Source: Porodaedalea pini (taxonomy: Eukaryota > Basidiomycota > Agaricomycetes > Hymenochaetales > Hymenochaetaceae). From it: DNA of 64,000 nt. Shown here piece by piece: positions 1 through 8,015 of this stretch (position 1 is its first letter; every line of letters starts with the position of its first letter). The translations under genes were made by a program, and so were the position numbers. The DNA lies in contig NBAY01000012.1 of assembly GCA_002794775.1 (NCBI GenBank), positions 5,001-69,000 of the forward strand. Reading direction: 5' to 3'. The notes under the pieces were generated by a model. It had not been told where the DNA came from, made no database searches, and worked only from the letters and a program-made list of their open reading frames with translations.

Positions 1-420
1 ATACATTTCCGATGGCTTCCGACGCTTTGGGGGGTCCAGGGAGCTTTTCTACACCCTACATCCTCAAAAAGTGTTACATTTGGGTCTTTACAGGCCGACT
101 TTCTTACTTTTTTGTCAGACTCTCTTACTTTTTTCGATCCAGCCATGTTCTATCATACACTATACACCCTCCACATGCATTTCCGATGGCTTCCGACGCT
201 TTGGAGCGTTCAGGGAGCTTTTCTACACCCTACATGCACCAAAAATGGTGCATACAGGCCGACTTTCTTACTTTTTTTTCAGACTTTCTTACTTTTTTCG
301 ATCCAGCCATGTTCTATCACACACTATACACCATTCCCATACATATCCGACGCTTTCCGACGCTTTGGGGGGTACAGGGAAGTGTTGCACACACTAGCAT
401 GCTGAAAAAATGGCTAAGAT
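1..420. repeat. Tandem repeat, about 170-bp unit, 2.5 copies
   Basis: A block starting with a TTCCGATGGCTTCCGACGCTTTGG-like stretch recurs at about 5, 177 and 345, so the period is roughly 168-172 bp. Each full unit also holds a doublet of CTTTCTTACTTTTTT separated by a few bases, followed by a GATCCAGCCATGTTCTATCA segment. The third copy is partial and ends near 420. Short overlapping open frames here are by-products of the repeat and are not called as genes. The array abuts the left edge, so it may be longer. It could be minisatellite DNA or the tandem promoter/UTR region of a retroelement. Confidence 0.85.
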
Positions 421-555
421 GACTTATTGGCCCTGTCAACTACCCCCTCTCTACCCAGCAATAACTACTGATCCGGAGGGCTCGAAAAAAATCAGGTAGA
501 CTGTTGTATATGATAAGAATGGTGATATGCAATTTCAGGTCGAACGGCTGAGCGG

Positions 556-1050
556 TTGTGGAGCTCTGGGGGGGTCAGATTTTGCAGAAATGGTATGGCA
601 GGCCATTTTAGGCAAAAACGCGATATAGTGGACAGTGTTTTTCACACCTCTTGCGTGGCAGGTCACAACAGGTACAAACAAAGAGCCTTTCCTACTATAA
701 GAGGGAAGGCACAAAGGGATCTGCAGCACATGTGGCTGGCGTTAAGGAAGACACAGCCCATCCTCTCCCAATGCAACCGGTGCCAAGCCCTTGGCCACAT
801 TGCTCAGGGATGCCAACAACCGTTCTGGTGTGCACACTGCACTGGAATGCACCGCACTCAGGACCATCGCGCACAATGCCGAGTATGCGCTACCGACAAT
901 GTCCCGAAAGAAAGTGCCTGCCCCCACACCCCAGCTTGCTGGAACTGTGGAGGTGACCACCCCTCCACTGATGTGCACTGCCCTAACAGGAAAGCATACC
1001 ACCCCGATCCAGACACCTCGGACAGTGGGGACGATGAAATGAATGATTAA
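556..1050 (+). pseudogene. LINE ORF1 C-terminal fragment with zinc knuckles
   Basis: The open frame has no convincing ATG start and looks 5'-truncated. Its C-terminal half carries a row of Cys/His clusters of zinc-knuckle type (CNRCQALGHIAQGC, then CAHC, CRVC and CWNCGGDHPSTDVHC), typical of the nucleic-acid-binding ORF1 (gag-like) protein of fungal LINEs. The tail is acidic (DTSDSGDDEMND). The TAA stop at 1048-1050 overlaps the ATG of ORF2 at 1043 in a -1 relation, so ORF2 was probably translated by termination-reinitiation or frameshifting. This would be the RNA-binding chaperone of the LINE ribonucleoprotein. Without its N-terminus it is not expected to function. Confidence 0.75.
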
Positions 1051-1084
1051 TTTCATTCAATTCAATGCGCAGAAGGGCACTGAT
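1043..1084 (+). pseudogene. LINE ORF2, first codons, cut by E1
   Basis: ORF2 begins at the ATG at 1043, inside the last codons of ORF1. Fourteen codons remain before the E1 LTR. The frame resumes at 7379 after the second CTGAT copy. N-terminal residues (MINFIQFNAQKG) fit the usual opening of an endonuclease domain, where an Asn in this stretch is normally part of the active site. Confidence 0.7.
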
Positions 1085-1519
1085 TGTTAGGCGGGAGTCC
1101 GGGAGACGACTCGGACTGGGCAGGCCTCGGCTGACTGTCGTCTGGGTCGTGCTATACTCGAGCGGGGACTCGGGACACGCTGTACTCAGGCTAGGTCGTC
1201 GCGGAGGTAAGAGGATTAATACAATATACACTATTACAGGAGGGGACGCGGTCTCACCTAGGTCGTCGCGGAGGTAAGAGGAAAAGCAGAACAAGTGTTC
1301 ATGCGAGTTCCTCAAACCTTTTATTCGCGCCGATTGTGAGACCGGATTATCTAAGTACTGTATAGTTTATGTAATTAGGAATGGAAAGAATGAAAGTCGC
1401 GTGAAAGGAGTGTGGGAAATGATTGGAAAGATGATTAATTATAATGAAAAAGGAGCGGTTAAAAGGAAAGAAATGGTAAAGGGAAAATAAAGGAAAAGGC
1501 GAAGGTTCGAGTTCTAACA
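1085..1519 (-). repeat. E1 3' LTR (435 bp)
   Basis: This copy is 3' in the sense of the element. It matches 6939-7373 base for base as far as I could compare. It holds two 25-bp direct copies at 1191-1215 and 1258-1282. The end of pol and the polypurine tract lie directly against it at 1520-1534. Confidence 0.95.
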
Positions 1520-1534
1520 TTACCCCCCCTTCAA
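1520..1534 (-). other. E1 polypurine tract
   Basis: In sense this reads TTGAAGGGGGGGTAA immediately before the LTR start TGTTAG. It is the expected plus-strand primer for reverse transcription. The TAA that ends pol is also the last triplet before the LTR, so coding sequence runs to the LTR border. E3 has the same arrangement and E2 a close one. Confidence 0.85.
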
Positions 1535-4500
1535 GGTTGGGCGTCCCGACCAACCATGATCGCGGTCGTCTGGCTCGGTGTTGGCGAAGAGCGGACGGAG
1601 TCGTTGACGAGGGATTTCGAGTCTCCGAGGTGCACCGGGATGTTTGAGGTAGAACTCAGCGATCGCCTCCTTCGCGTTCTCGCCGAAGTCCGTCTCAGGC
1701 TGCCAGGTAGGTTCATTGTAGCCGACCCACTTGACAAGGTACTGTAGTTTCCCTCGGTGCAGACGTGAGTCTAAGACTTCCTCGAGTTCGTATTCCTCCT
1801 CGTTGTCGATGATGTCTGGCGGCGGCGGTGGTGGTTGCTTCTGGCTTTCAAAGGACGGTTTGACGGCGGGTTTCAACAGGGCTTCGTTGAAGACAGGGTG
1901 GACCTTTTTCCATCGCTTCGGGAGTTTGAGCTTGTACGCGCTCGCTCCTACTTTGTCGACGATGTCAAAGGGACCGTACCATTTGTCGGCAAGCTTCTTC
2001 GTGGGCGAATCTGTGCTGATATTTCGTCCATCGAGGAAGACCTTATCGCCAGCCTTGTACTCTACCGAAGCTCCTGCCGTTCGGTCATGGTAGCGTTTCA
2101 TGTCGTCTGCCGCTTTGACCAGGTTGTCCTTCGCGACACGATGAGTCTCTTTTATGTGCTTCACGAATTCTTCCGCCGACATGTTGGTAGACGAGGTTCG
2201 TGTCGTGTCAAAGCTCAAGGGGTGACGTCCTGTGTTCGCGTAGAAAGGGGACATCTTCGTCGCCGAATGTTCGCGGTTATTGTATGCAAACTCTGCGAGG
2301 GGGAGCCAGTCTTTCCAGTCCGATTGGCGATGGTTCACGAAGAGCCTAAGATACTGTTCGAGCTCTTGGTTAACGCGTTCTGTCTGACCATCTGTCTGTG
2401 GGTGGTACGCCGTCGACGGGTTGCCTTCGATGTGTAGGAGTTTGTACAGCTCCTTCATCATTGATGCGTCAAACTGTGTGCCTCGGTCATGGATGATCTT
2501 CTTCGGCAAGCCGTGAAGGCGGAAGACTTGGTCTCGGTACAGCTGGGCCATGCCTTCTGCTGACAGCCTTGTCGTCGTCGGGATCGCGTGCATTTGTTTC
2601 GAGAACCTGTCGATGAAGACACAGATTGCGTTGTGCCCCTTGGAGTCTGGGAGTTCTCCGATGAGGTTGACCGTGACGATTTCCCATGGGCCTTCCGGGA
2701 TCGTGTTCGGGTGAAGTGGCCTTGATCTCGATGTTCTCAGAGCCTTAGTCCGCTGGCAACGGTCGCATCCTCGGACGTATGCTCGAACGTCGGAGAACAT
2801 CGACGCCCACCAGAAGTCTCGACGTACCAGTTCGACCGTCTTTGACGATCCGGGATGTCCTGCCAGGGTCGAGTCGTGGCATTCCCGTAAAACCGCTTCC
2901 TTCATCGTCGACGGCACGTACACCTTGCCTTTCATCCGCCACAGCCCGTCGGACTTCGTCATTCCCGTTGGTCTTTCCGACTCGTCCTGCGCCCTCTGCG
3001 CGTCACCCACTCGTTCCAACACTTCCTCACGCGACGTCCTCACCACTCCACGGTTCAGCCACTTGTCCTTGATGAACACGACGTCATCGTTGTCATCCTT
3101 TCCCTCATCGTAGCCTGCTTTGCGTGACAGTAGGTCCGCCTTGCCCATCGTCTTCCCCGACTTGTGCTCGAGGTGGAAGTCGAATTCCTCGAGTTCTGTC
3201 CGCCAGCGAGCTTGTCGATAGCTCAGTTTCTGTGCCGACCTGAAGTAGGTGAGGTTGGCATGGTCAGACCAGATCTCAATCTTGTGGCGAGCGCCCAGGA
3301 GGTATTGACGCCATTCCTTGAGTGCCGAGACGATTGTGAGCATTTCCTTGTCGTAGATCTCGTAGTTTCGTTCGGCCGGTAGGAGCGCTTCTGACCTATA
3401 GGCGACTACCCTCCACTTGCCTTCCTGTTTCTGCAATAGCACTCCTCCGAGTGCGAAGTTCGACGAGTCCGCTTCAACGCGGAAAGGGCCCTCGTCGTTG
3501 GCGATGGCCAGGACTGGAGGTGAGCAGAGACGTCGTCTCAGCTCCTCGAACGCCTCCTGCTGTTCGGTCTCCCATACCCAGTCCTTCTTGCCCGTCAGCG
3601 ACGTCAGCGGATGGACCACTTTGCTGTAGTCCTTGATGAACCGTCGTAGCCAATTACCCATGCCGAGGAACTGTTGTAGCTCCTTGAGGTTTCGTGGGAC
3701 TGGCCAGTTCGCAATCGCCTCCGTCTTTGCCGGGTCCGCCTTGATCTCGCCGTTGCCGATGATGTGACCGAGATACTTAACGACCTTGGCATCGAATTCG
3801 CACTTTTCCGGTTTCAAGTACAGGCCGTTTTCCCGGAGGATCTGAAGTACGCGCCTCGATGTGTCGATGTGCTCCTCAATGGTTTCTGAGAGGATCAGTA
3901 TGTCGTCGAGGTATACGATGATCAAGTTTGCGTAGATCAGTTCTTTGAAGATGTGGTTGACGAACGCTTGGAACGTCGCCGGCGCATTACAAAGACCGAA
4001 AAACATGACTGTTGGCTCGAAGAGGCCCATGTTCGTGCGAAATGCCGCCTTCCACTCGTCGCCTTCGCGGATCCGGACGTTGTAGTACCCCCAGCGAAGG
4101 TCAAGCTTAGTGATGTACTTCGCCTTCTTGACCTTATCAACAAGTTCGTCGATGAGAGGGAGGGGGTACTTATTCTTGATCGTGCCGTCGTTGAGTTTGC
4201 GGTAATCCTGGATCGGGCGTAGCGATTTGTCGGCCTTCTTTATGAAGAAGAAAGGCGACGCCATGGGCGATATCGACCGTCGGATGCGACCTGACTTTAG
4301 ATTTTCATCGAGGAAGTCCTTGAGCGACTGCTGCTCAGTTGGCGTGAGCGGGTAGATCTTACAGTCGCTTGGTTTGAAGTCGGGCTTCAAGTCGATGACG
4401 TGGTCCCAGGGGCGATGTTCCGGTAGCTTTTCAAAACCTTTTTCGCTAAAAACATCGGCGTAGTCGTTGAGGTATGCGGGCCAGGACGTCTTGTCCATTC

Positions 4501-5170
4501 GCATCTCTCTCACCCCCTTCGTCTCTTCCACTGCTCTCCACACCTTCCGCATGCCTTCCTCCACGTTCCTCTCCACCACACATTCACTCGGGCAACGCGT
4601 AAAGTCGAGTGTTCCCGTTTTCCAGTCGACTTCCGGGTTGTGTCGACGAAGCCAGTCATACCCTAGAAAGATGTTGGACGATGCCAGTGAGGTCACCGCC
4701 AGGACGATCTGTTCTTTATGGTGACCGATCGTAAGTTCGACGTTGACGTACTCCTCGATCAATCCGGCTTCGTTGTGTGTGCCGTCGGCATTGAGTACCG
4801 CAAGGGGTCGAATATAACGCTTCGTCTCCAGTCCGTACCGTTCGACGAACCTTACGTCAATGCACGATCCTGTACATCCCGAATCTACGAGTGCGTGTGC
4901 GTCCACCTCCCTCACTTCACCTTCCATTCTGTGTCCGACGTTCAGGAGAAGGTCCAGCTGGCGTCCGCCAGTTCCTCTCATGAACAGCTGCTCATATTCC
5001 TCCCTTTCTTTCACACCGGTAGAGACTTCGTAATCGGGAAAACCATCGACGTTGTTCGCATCTACGTATTGTACAAACAGTTGGTTATATTTTAGCGGAT
5101 CCTGATTCGAAGTCTCTTGTTCTTCTTGGTCAGTCGCCCCGATGGCTACGCCTGACCACTCGCAAAACCC
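1520..5170 (-). CDS. pol: E1 Pol polyprotein: protease-RT-RNase H-integrase-chromodomain
   Basis: Pol lies in the -1 frame relative to gag. It has no ATG near its start and is best read as entering by frameshift at 5164-5170. Counting from the first reported codon at 5014, the retropepsin DSG is near residue 44 and the RT YLDD box near 368. RNase H follows, with the usual EIYDKE and SDHANL segments. Then come the HHCC zinc region (HDSTLAGHPG...CDRC), the integrase core with HDRGTQF and HPQTDGQTER, and a chromodomain near residues 1071-1124 (YLVKWVGYNEPTWQP). The chromodomain should direct integration to modified chromatin. The residue expected to be the first catalytic Asp of integrase (before LIGELP, codon 2666-2668) is Asn. 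No stops interrupt about 1200 codons. Confidence 0.95.
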   Translation of the reverse strand, partial: GFCEWSGVAIGATDQEEQETSNQDPLKYNQLFVQYVDANNVDGFPDYEVSTGVKEREEYEQLFMRGTGGRQLDLLLNVGHRMEGEVREVDAHALVDSGCTGSCIDVRFVERYGLETKRYIRPLAVLNADGTHNEAGLIEEYVNVELTIGHHKEQIVLAVTSLASSNIFLGYDWLRRHNPEVDWKTGTLDFTRCPSECVVERNVEEGMRKVWRAVEETKGVREMRMDKTSWPAYLNDYADVFSEKGFEKLPEHRPWDHVIDLKPDFKPSDCKIYPLTPTEQQSLKDFLDENLKSGRIRRSISPMASPFFFIKKADKSLRPIQDYRKLNDGTIKNKYPLPLIDELVDKVKKAKYITKLDLRWGYYNVRIREGDEWKAAFRTNMGLFEPTVMFFGLCNAPATFQAFVNHIFKELIYANLIIVYLDDILILSETIEEHIDTSRRVLQILRENGLYLKPEKCEFDAKVVKYLGHIIGNGEIKADPAKTEAIANWPVPRNLKELQQFLGMGNWLRRFIKDYSKVVHPLTSLTGKKDWVWETEQQEAFEELRRRLCSPPVLAIANDEGPFRVEADSSNFALGGVLLQKQEGKWRVVAYRSEALLPAERNYEIYDKEMLTIVSALKEWRQYLLGARHKIEIWSDHANLTYFRSAQKLSYRQARWRTELEEFDFHLEHKSGKTMGKADLLSRKAGYDEGKDDNDDVVFIKDKWLNRGVVRTSREEVLERVGDAQRAQDESERPTGMTKSDGLWRMKGKVYVPSTMKEAVLRECHDSTLAGHPGSSKTVELVRRDFWWASMFSDVRAYVRGCDRCQRTKALRTSRSRPLHPNTIPEGPWEIVTVNLIGELPDSKGHNAICVFIDRFSKQMHAIPTTTRLSAEGMAQLYRDQVFRLHGLPKKIIHDRGTQFDASMMKELYKLLHIEGNPSTAYHPQTDGQTERVNQELEQYLRLFVNHRQSDWKDWLPLAEFAYNNREHSATKMSPFYANTGRHPLSFDTTRTSSTNMSAEEFVKHIKETHRVAKDNLVKAADDMKRYHDRTAGASVEYKAGDKVFLDGRNISTDSPTKKLADKWYGPFDIVDKVGASAYKLKLPKRWKKVHPVFNEALLKPAVKPSFESQKQPPPPPPDIIDNEEEYELEEVLDSRLHRGKLQYLVKWVGYNEPTWQPETDFGENAKEAIAEFYLKHPGAPRRLEIPRQRLRPLFANTEPDDRDHGWSGRPTLKGG
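5127..5170 (-). promoter_or_regulatory. E1 gag-pol -1 ribosomal frameshift module
   Basis: In sense: heptamer GGGTTTT (5170-5164) sits in the gag frame as G GGT TTT. A 5-nt spacer (5163-5159) follows, then the stem arm TGGTCAG (5158-5152), an 18-nt loop holding the gag TAG stop, and the perfectly complementary arm CTGACCA (5133-5127). Slipping one base back at the heptamer puts ribosomes in the pol frame, which is open from just upstream of this point. Heptamer, spacer length and stem match the standard architecture of programmed -1 frameshifting. The arrangement recurs in E2 and E3. Confidence 0.8.
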
Positions 5171-6228
5171 TGCGAGTCGACGACCTCTTCGTCATTCTCT
5201 TCTTCCTCCACATAGTCCTCCACCGTCGACCTCCGAGTGTCTACGACTTCCTCGAATGCCGATTCCTTCATCGCGCCGAGCTCGTCCGCGAGGATGCGGC
5301 GTTCGCCTGGTGCCATTAGTTCCAGCATGCGCTGGATGATTGGCTTCCCCTGCGGGCACTTGTCCTTGAAATGGCCCAGCCCGCCGCAGATCCAGCACGC
5401 GCGTCGTCGTTGCGCCTCGTTCATTGAGACGTCCATCGGTTGACCAGCGCCTCCAAAGGTGACGCCGGTCACGTCGCGTCTGTCGACGTGAGGGGCCGCT
5501 ACCTGACGGCGAGCCAGGGGTCCTTGTTGTTGTTGCGGGCGAGGCTGAGGTATGAACGGGCGACCTCGTTGGATTGCGCGGATCTGTTGTTCGCCTCGAT
5601 CGATCTCGATGGCCTTGTTCTTCCAGTCCTCGTACTTCGTCGGAACCGGCGTTGATCTCAGGACTCCACGCACTACTTCGATGTTCATGGCGCGTTTGAG
5701 ACGATCACAGATGATGCCGTCGTCCTTCAGTTCCGCACGTTTGATGATGACGTCGAGCTGTTGGAAGAACTTGTCTGCGGTGAGGTCCTTCTGAACCTTC
5801 TCCCGGAATTCCTTCAGCGCCGCCTCCTTGCGATTCGGGTCGTCGAACGAGGCGTCGAGTCGTTCCTGGAATCTCTCCCAGCTGTCGGTGAATGTGACGA
5901 TTCCCGACGTTGTCGACTCCTCGACGTAGTTCTGCGCCCACGTCGCCGCATTACCACCCTTCAGGTAAGAGAGAGCTACATAAATTCTACTCTCCGACGT
6001 AGGGTATCGGTTCGGGTTCGCGGATACAAAAAGAAGGACTTCTCGTCTGAAGTCGAGGTAGTCGTCGCCACCAGTGAATTCACGTGGTCGGGCGACGTCT
6101 ATGTTGGGGGTCGGGGGGTTAGCGGCCGCGACCGGTGCTGGGGCGTTGTTCGCCTGATGGGTGAAGGCACTCGCAACGATGGCCGCGATCTGTGCCATTT
6201 GCTGTTGGCTAAAACCTTCTGTTGACAT
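5146..6228 (-). CDS. gag: E1 Gag with CCHC zinc knuckle
   Basis: A 360-residue Gag starting at the ATG at 6226-6228. The N-terminal region is Ala/Pro-rich. A capsid-like retrotransposon gag domain follows at roughly residues 50-200 (YLDFRREVLLF, then ATWAQNY, FFQQLD). There is a Gln/Pro-rich linker, then a single zinc knuckle CWICGGLGHFKDKC near residue 283 and an acidic tail. It should form the cytoplasmic virus-like particle and bind element RNA. The stop at 5146-5148 lies within the loop of the frameshift stem. E3 carries a recognisable relative of this protein; the E2 Gag is more distant. Confidence 0.93.
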   Translation of the reverse strand: MSTEGFSQQQMAQIAAIVASAFTHQANNAPAPVAAANPPTPNIDVARPREFTGGDDYLDFRREVLLFVSANPNRYPTSESRIYVALSYLKGGNAATWAQNYVEESTTSGIVTFTDSWERFQERLDASFDDPNRKEAALKEFREKVQKDLTADKFFQQLDVIIKRAELKDDGIICDRLKRAMNIEVVRGVLRSTPVPTKYEDWKNKAIEIDRGEQQIRAIQRGRPFIPQPRPQQQQGPLARRQVAAPHVDRRDVTGVTFGGAGQPMDVSMNEAQRRRACWICGGLGHFKDKCPQGKPIIQRMLELMAPGERRILADELGAMKESAFEEVVDTRRSTVEDYVEEEENDEEVVDSQGFASGQA

Positions 6229-6926
6229 CGCGGGTTCGGGTGCGGGTGTCGAAGGTTCTGGAGGAGTCGGCGGTGAGGGGTCTCTGTTGGTTTCGCGGTA
6301 AGGACCCGGGGTCGGTGGTAGGTTGACCGTAGACGTTGACGGTGCAGGTGACGACGGAGCGGCTGGGGGCCACCTTGCTCTCCTCCCTCGTTCGTCTGAT
6401 GAATACCAGCTGCGCCGGATTTCACTCCACCAGATGTCGTGAGTGACGCCGCTATTATTGGTCGCGACGTAGCCTGGTCGGTCTGGATCCCAACGGGCTG
6501 AAGCAGGAAGGGCCCGTTGCTGTTCGTCGGTGAGATCTATCTTGACGTCGGCGGAGGAACAGGGATCGGTTGCGCGTTCGATCCGGGGTTACGCCAACGT
6601 TGAGCGGGTTCGTCAGCGAAGTTGATGACGAGGCGGTAGGATCCGAGCGAGATTACAAACGAGATTGTCGTCGAGGTTTGAACTCGTCTTGTTACCCACG
6701 TCCACGTTAGGTGCGTGCTCCACCAGAGGCTAACTCGTAAAGCCAGGGTCGGGAAATGTCGGTTGATATAATTACGTAATACACGAACGTCCGAAAACGT
6801 CCGGGCAGGGTTGAGGGTTGTCGTTTAGGGGGTTTACACGTCAAGTCCGTCGAGGGGAGCGCTCCTCTAGACTGAGTGAAGGCGAGTCGACAGCGACGAC
6901 GTACGCTGGGGATGAGCCTGGGTGAG
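6229..6926 (-). other. E1 untranslated leader
   Basis: About 700 nt lie between the primer site and the gag ATG. Short frames in it (for example around 6099-6425) overlap gag or lack family signals. It probably contains packaging signals, but no specific element can be named. Confidence 0.6.
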
Positions 6927-6937
6927 GTTCTGCTTTT
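6927..6937 (-). other. E1 self-priming primer-binding site
   Basis: One base inside the 5' LTR, the sense strand reads AAAAGCAGAAC. It does not begin with TGG and does not look like a tRNA 3'-end complement. Its exact complement, GTTCTGCTTTT, occurs in the sense strand of the LTR at 7146-7136, 33 nt downstream of a TATA-like box. That is where the transcript 5' end is expected. An 11-nt pairing between mRNA 5' end and primer site is how Tf1/sushi elements prime reverse transcription. Confidence 0.8.
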
Positions 6938-6938
6938 A

Positions 6939-7373
6939 TGTTAGGCGGGAGTCCGGGAGACGACTCGGACTGGGCAGGCCTCGGCTGACTGTCGTCTGGG
7001 TCGTGCTATACTCGAGCGGGGACTCGGGACACGCTGTACTCAGGCTAGGTCGTCGCGGAGGTAAGAGGATTAATACAATATACACTATTACAGGAGGGGA
7101 CGCGGTCTCACCTAGGTCGTCGCGGAGGTAAGAGGAAAAGCAGAACAAGTGTTCATGCGAGTTCCTCAAACCTTTTATTCGCGCCGATTGTGAGACCGGA
7201 TTATCTAAGTACTGTATAGTTTATGTAATTAGGAATGGAAAGAATGAAAGTCGCGTGAAAGGAGTGTGGGAAATGATTGGAAAGATGATTAATTATAATG
7301 AAAAAGGAGCGGTTAAAAGGAAAGAAATGGTAAAGGGAAAATAAAGGAAAAGGCGAAGGTTCGAGTTCTAACA
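6939..7373 (-). repeat. E1 5' LTR (435 bp), promoter-bearing
   Basis: This is the upstream LTR in the sense of the element, flanked outside by CTGAT (7374-7378). It holds the presumed promoter: a TATA-like AATAAAAGG at 7179-7171 and a predicted start at about 7146. The two 25-bp direct repeats lie at 7045-7069 and 7112-7136. Confidence 0.95.
7146..7179 (-). promoter_or_regulatory. E1 LTR core promoter and predicted start
   Basis: The sense strand has AATAAAAGG starting at 7179, and the 11-nt self-priming segment begins 33 nt later at 7146. The corresponding LTR of E3 has TATATAA at 23,255 and the same 11-mer at 23,288, again 33 nt apart. The conserved spacing supports a transcription start at the first base of the 11-mer. 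Confidence 0.65.
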
Positions 7374-7378
7374 CTGAT

Positions 7379-7584
7379 GCCCTCCTCACCATGTTCTCCC
7401 TGCTCGACCCTGACTCCCCTCCCTCCTTCCTCCTTATCCAGGAAGTCCTCTTCACCCGCATAGGTATAGCCCCCTCACCAGATCGCCCAGACGGTAATCC
7501 CATCTACGGCATTCCCACACTACCCAGCTATATGGCCGTCACACCACCAGACGCTACCCACCTGAGGGTGGCAACATACGTCTC
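7379..7584 (+). pseudogene. LINE ORF2, endonuclease domain, part 1
   Basis: This segment between E1 and E2 continues the ORF2 frame from 1084. It includes a FLLIQEVLF stretch, in the position where apurinic-type endonucleases of LINEs have their catalytic Glu (Q-E), then a Pro-rich loop and RVATYVS. The frame ends at the E2 target site (GTCTC, 7580-7584) and resumes at 14,517. This is the domain that nicks the genomic target. Confidence 0.75.
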
Positions 7585-8003
7585 TGTCAGCGACGGACTA
7601 CGGGTACGCAAATGGTAGCCGGGTCGCGCTGAACTCAGTCAGAGGAGGAGGGAGACAAGAGAGAGAGCAGTGAGCCAGGGGGAACTGACACAGCGCGGAG
7701 ATAAGGAGTAGCTTCTGGACGTAGCCAGGTAGAATTGACCAGGTCGAAACTAGGGGATAAGTACAGGAGGACTACCTACTTATATACCCTTCAGCGGCTG
7801 CGCACGGACCAGGGAATTAACTACTACATAAGGATAGATGATAGAACGTCGTGGAACTTCATAGAATAATGAAATCATAGGATCGGTCAACGAGTAAGGA
7901 TAGTGCGAGAAGGAGCGTAATGAATAATGAGTAAGCAGGGATAAGCGTGATTAGTGATGGATGGATAAGATATGATAAGATAATTTAAAAAGCGTCCATG
8001 ACA
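7585..8003 (-). repeat. E2 3' LTR (419 bp)
   Basis: Differs from the other E2 LTR by three substitutions, two of them at CpG sites (CGC/CAC and CAACG/CAGCG contexts). A purine-rich tract (sense GAAGGGGAGGGTCA, 8017-8004) adjoins it and should act as the polypurine primer. Confidence 0.93.
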
Positions 8004-8015
8004 TGACCCTCCCCT

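Larger units (their letters stand above)
1085..7373 (-). mobile_element. E1: full-length Ty3/gypsy chromovirus, Tf1/sushi-like
   Basis: A 6289-bp LTR retrotransposon in minus orientation. It is bounded by two 435-bp LTRs (1085-1519 and 6939-7373), identical by eye, beginning TGTTAG and ending CTAACA, and flanked by the 5-bp target duplication CTGAT (1080-1084 and 7374-7378). In the sense direction the order is LTR, self-complementary primer site, leader of about 710 nt, gag, -1 frameshift site, pol (protease, RT, RNase H, integrase, chromodomain), polypurine tract, LTR. gag and pol are uninterrupted. The identical LTRs imply a recent insertion. One key residue is missing: the first integrase catalytic Asp is Asn. 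The host of the insertion is LINE ORF2. Confidence 0.95.

Noticed and set aside
1..420. Three overlapping open frames of about 100-136 codons and a repeat pattern reminiscent of a CRISPR array
   Set aside because: The unit is about 170 bp, tandem without unique spacers, and the same peptide strings appear in shifted frames. This is a eukaryotic tandem repeat.
1835..2437. A 200-codon plus-strand frame
   Set aside because: It is antisense to the integrase/chromodomain part of E1 pol, has no domain of its own, and starts within GC-rich coding sequence. It is a shadow frame.
5012..5014. Independent start codon for E1 pol at 5014
   Set aside because: The codon is GTG and the pol frame stays open upstream into gag. 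The conserved slippery heptamer and stem explain expression better.
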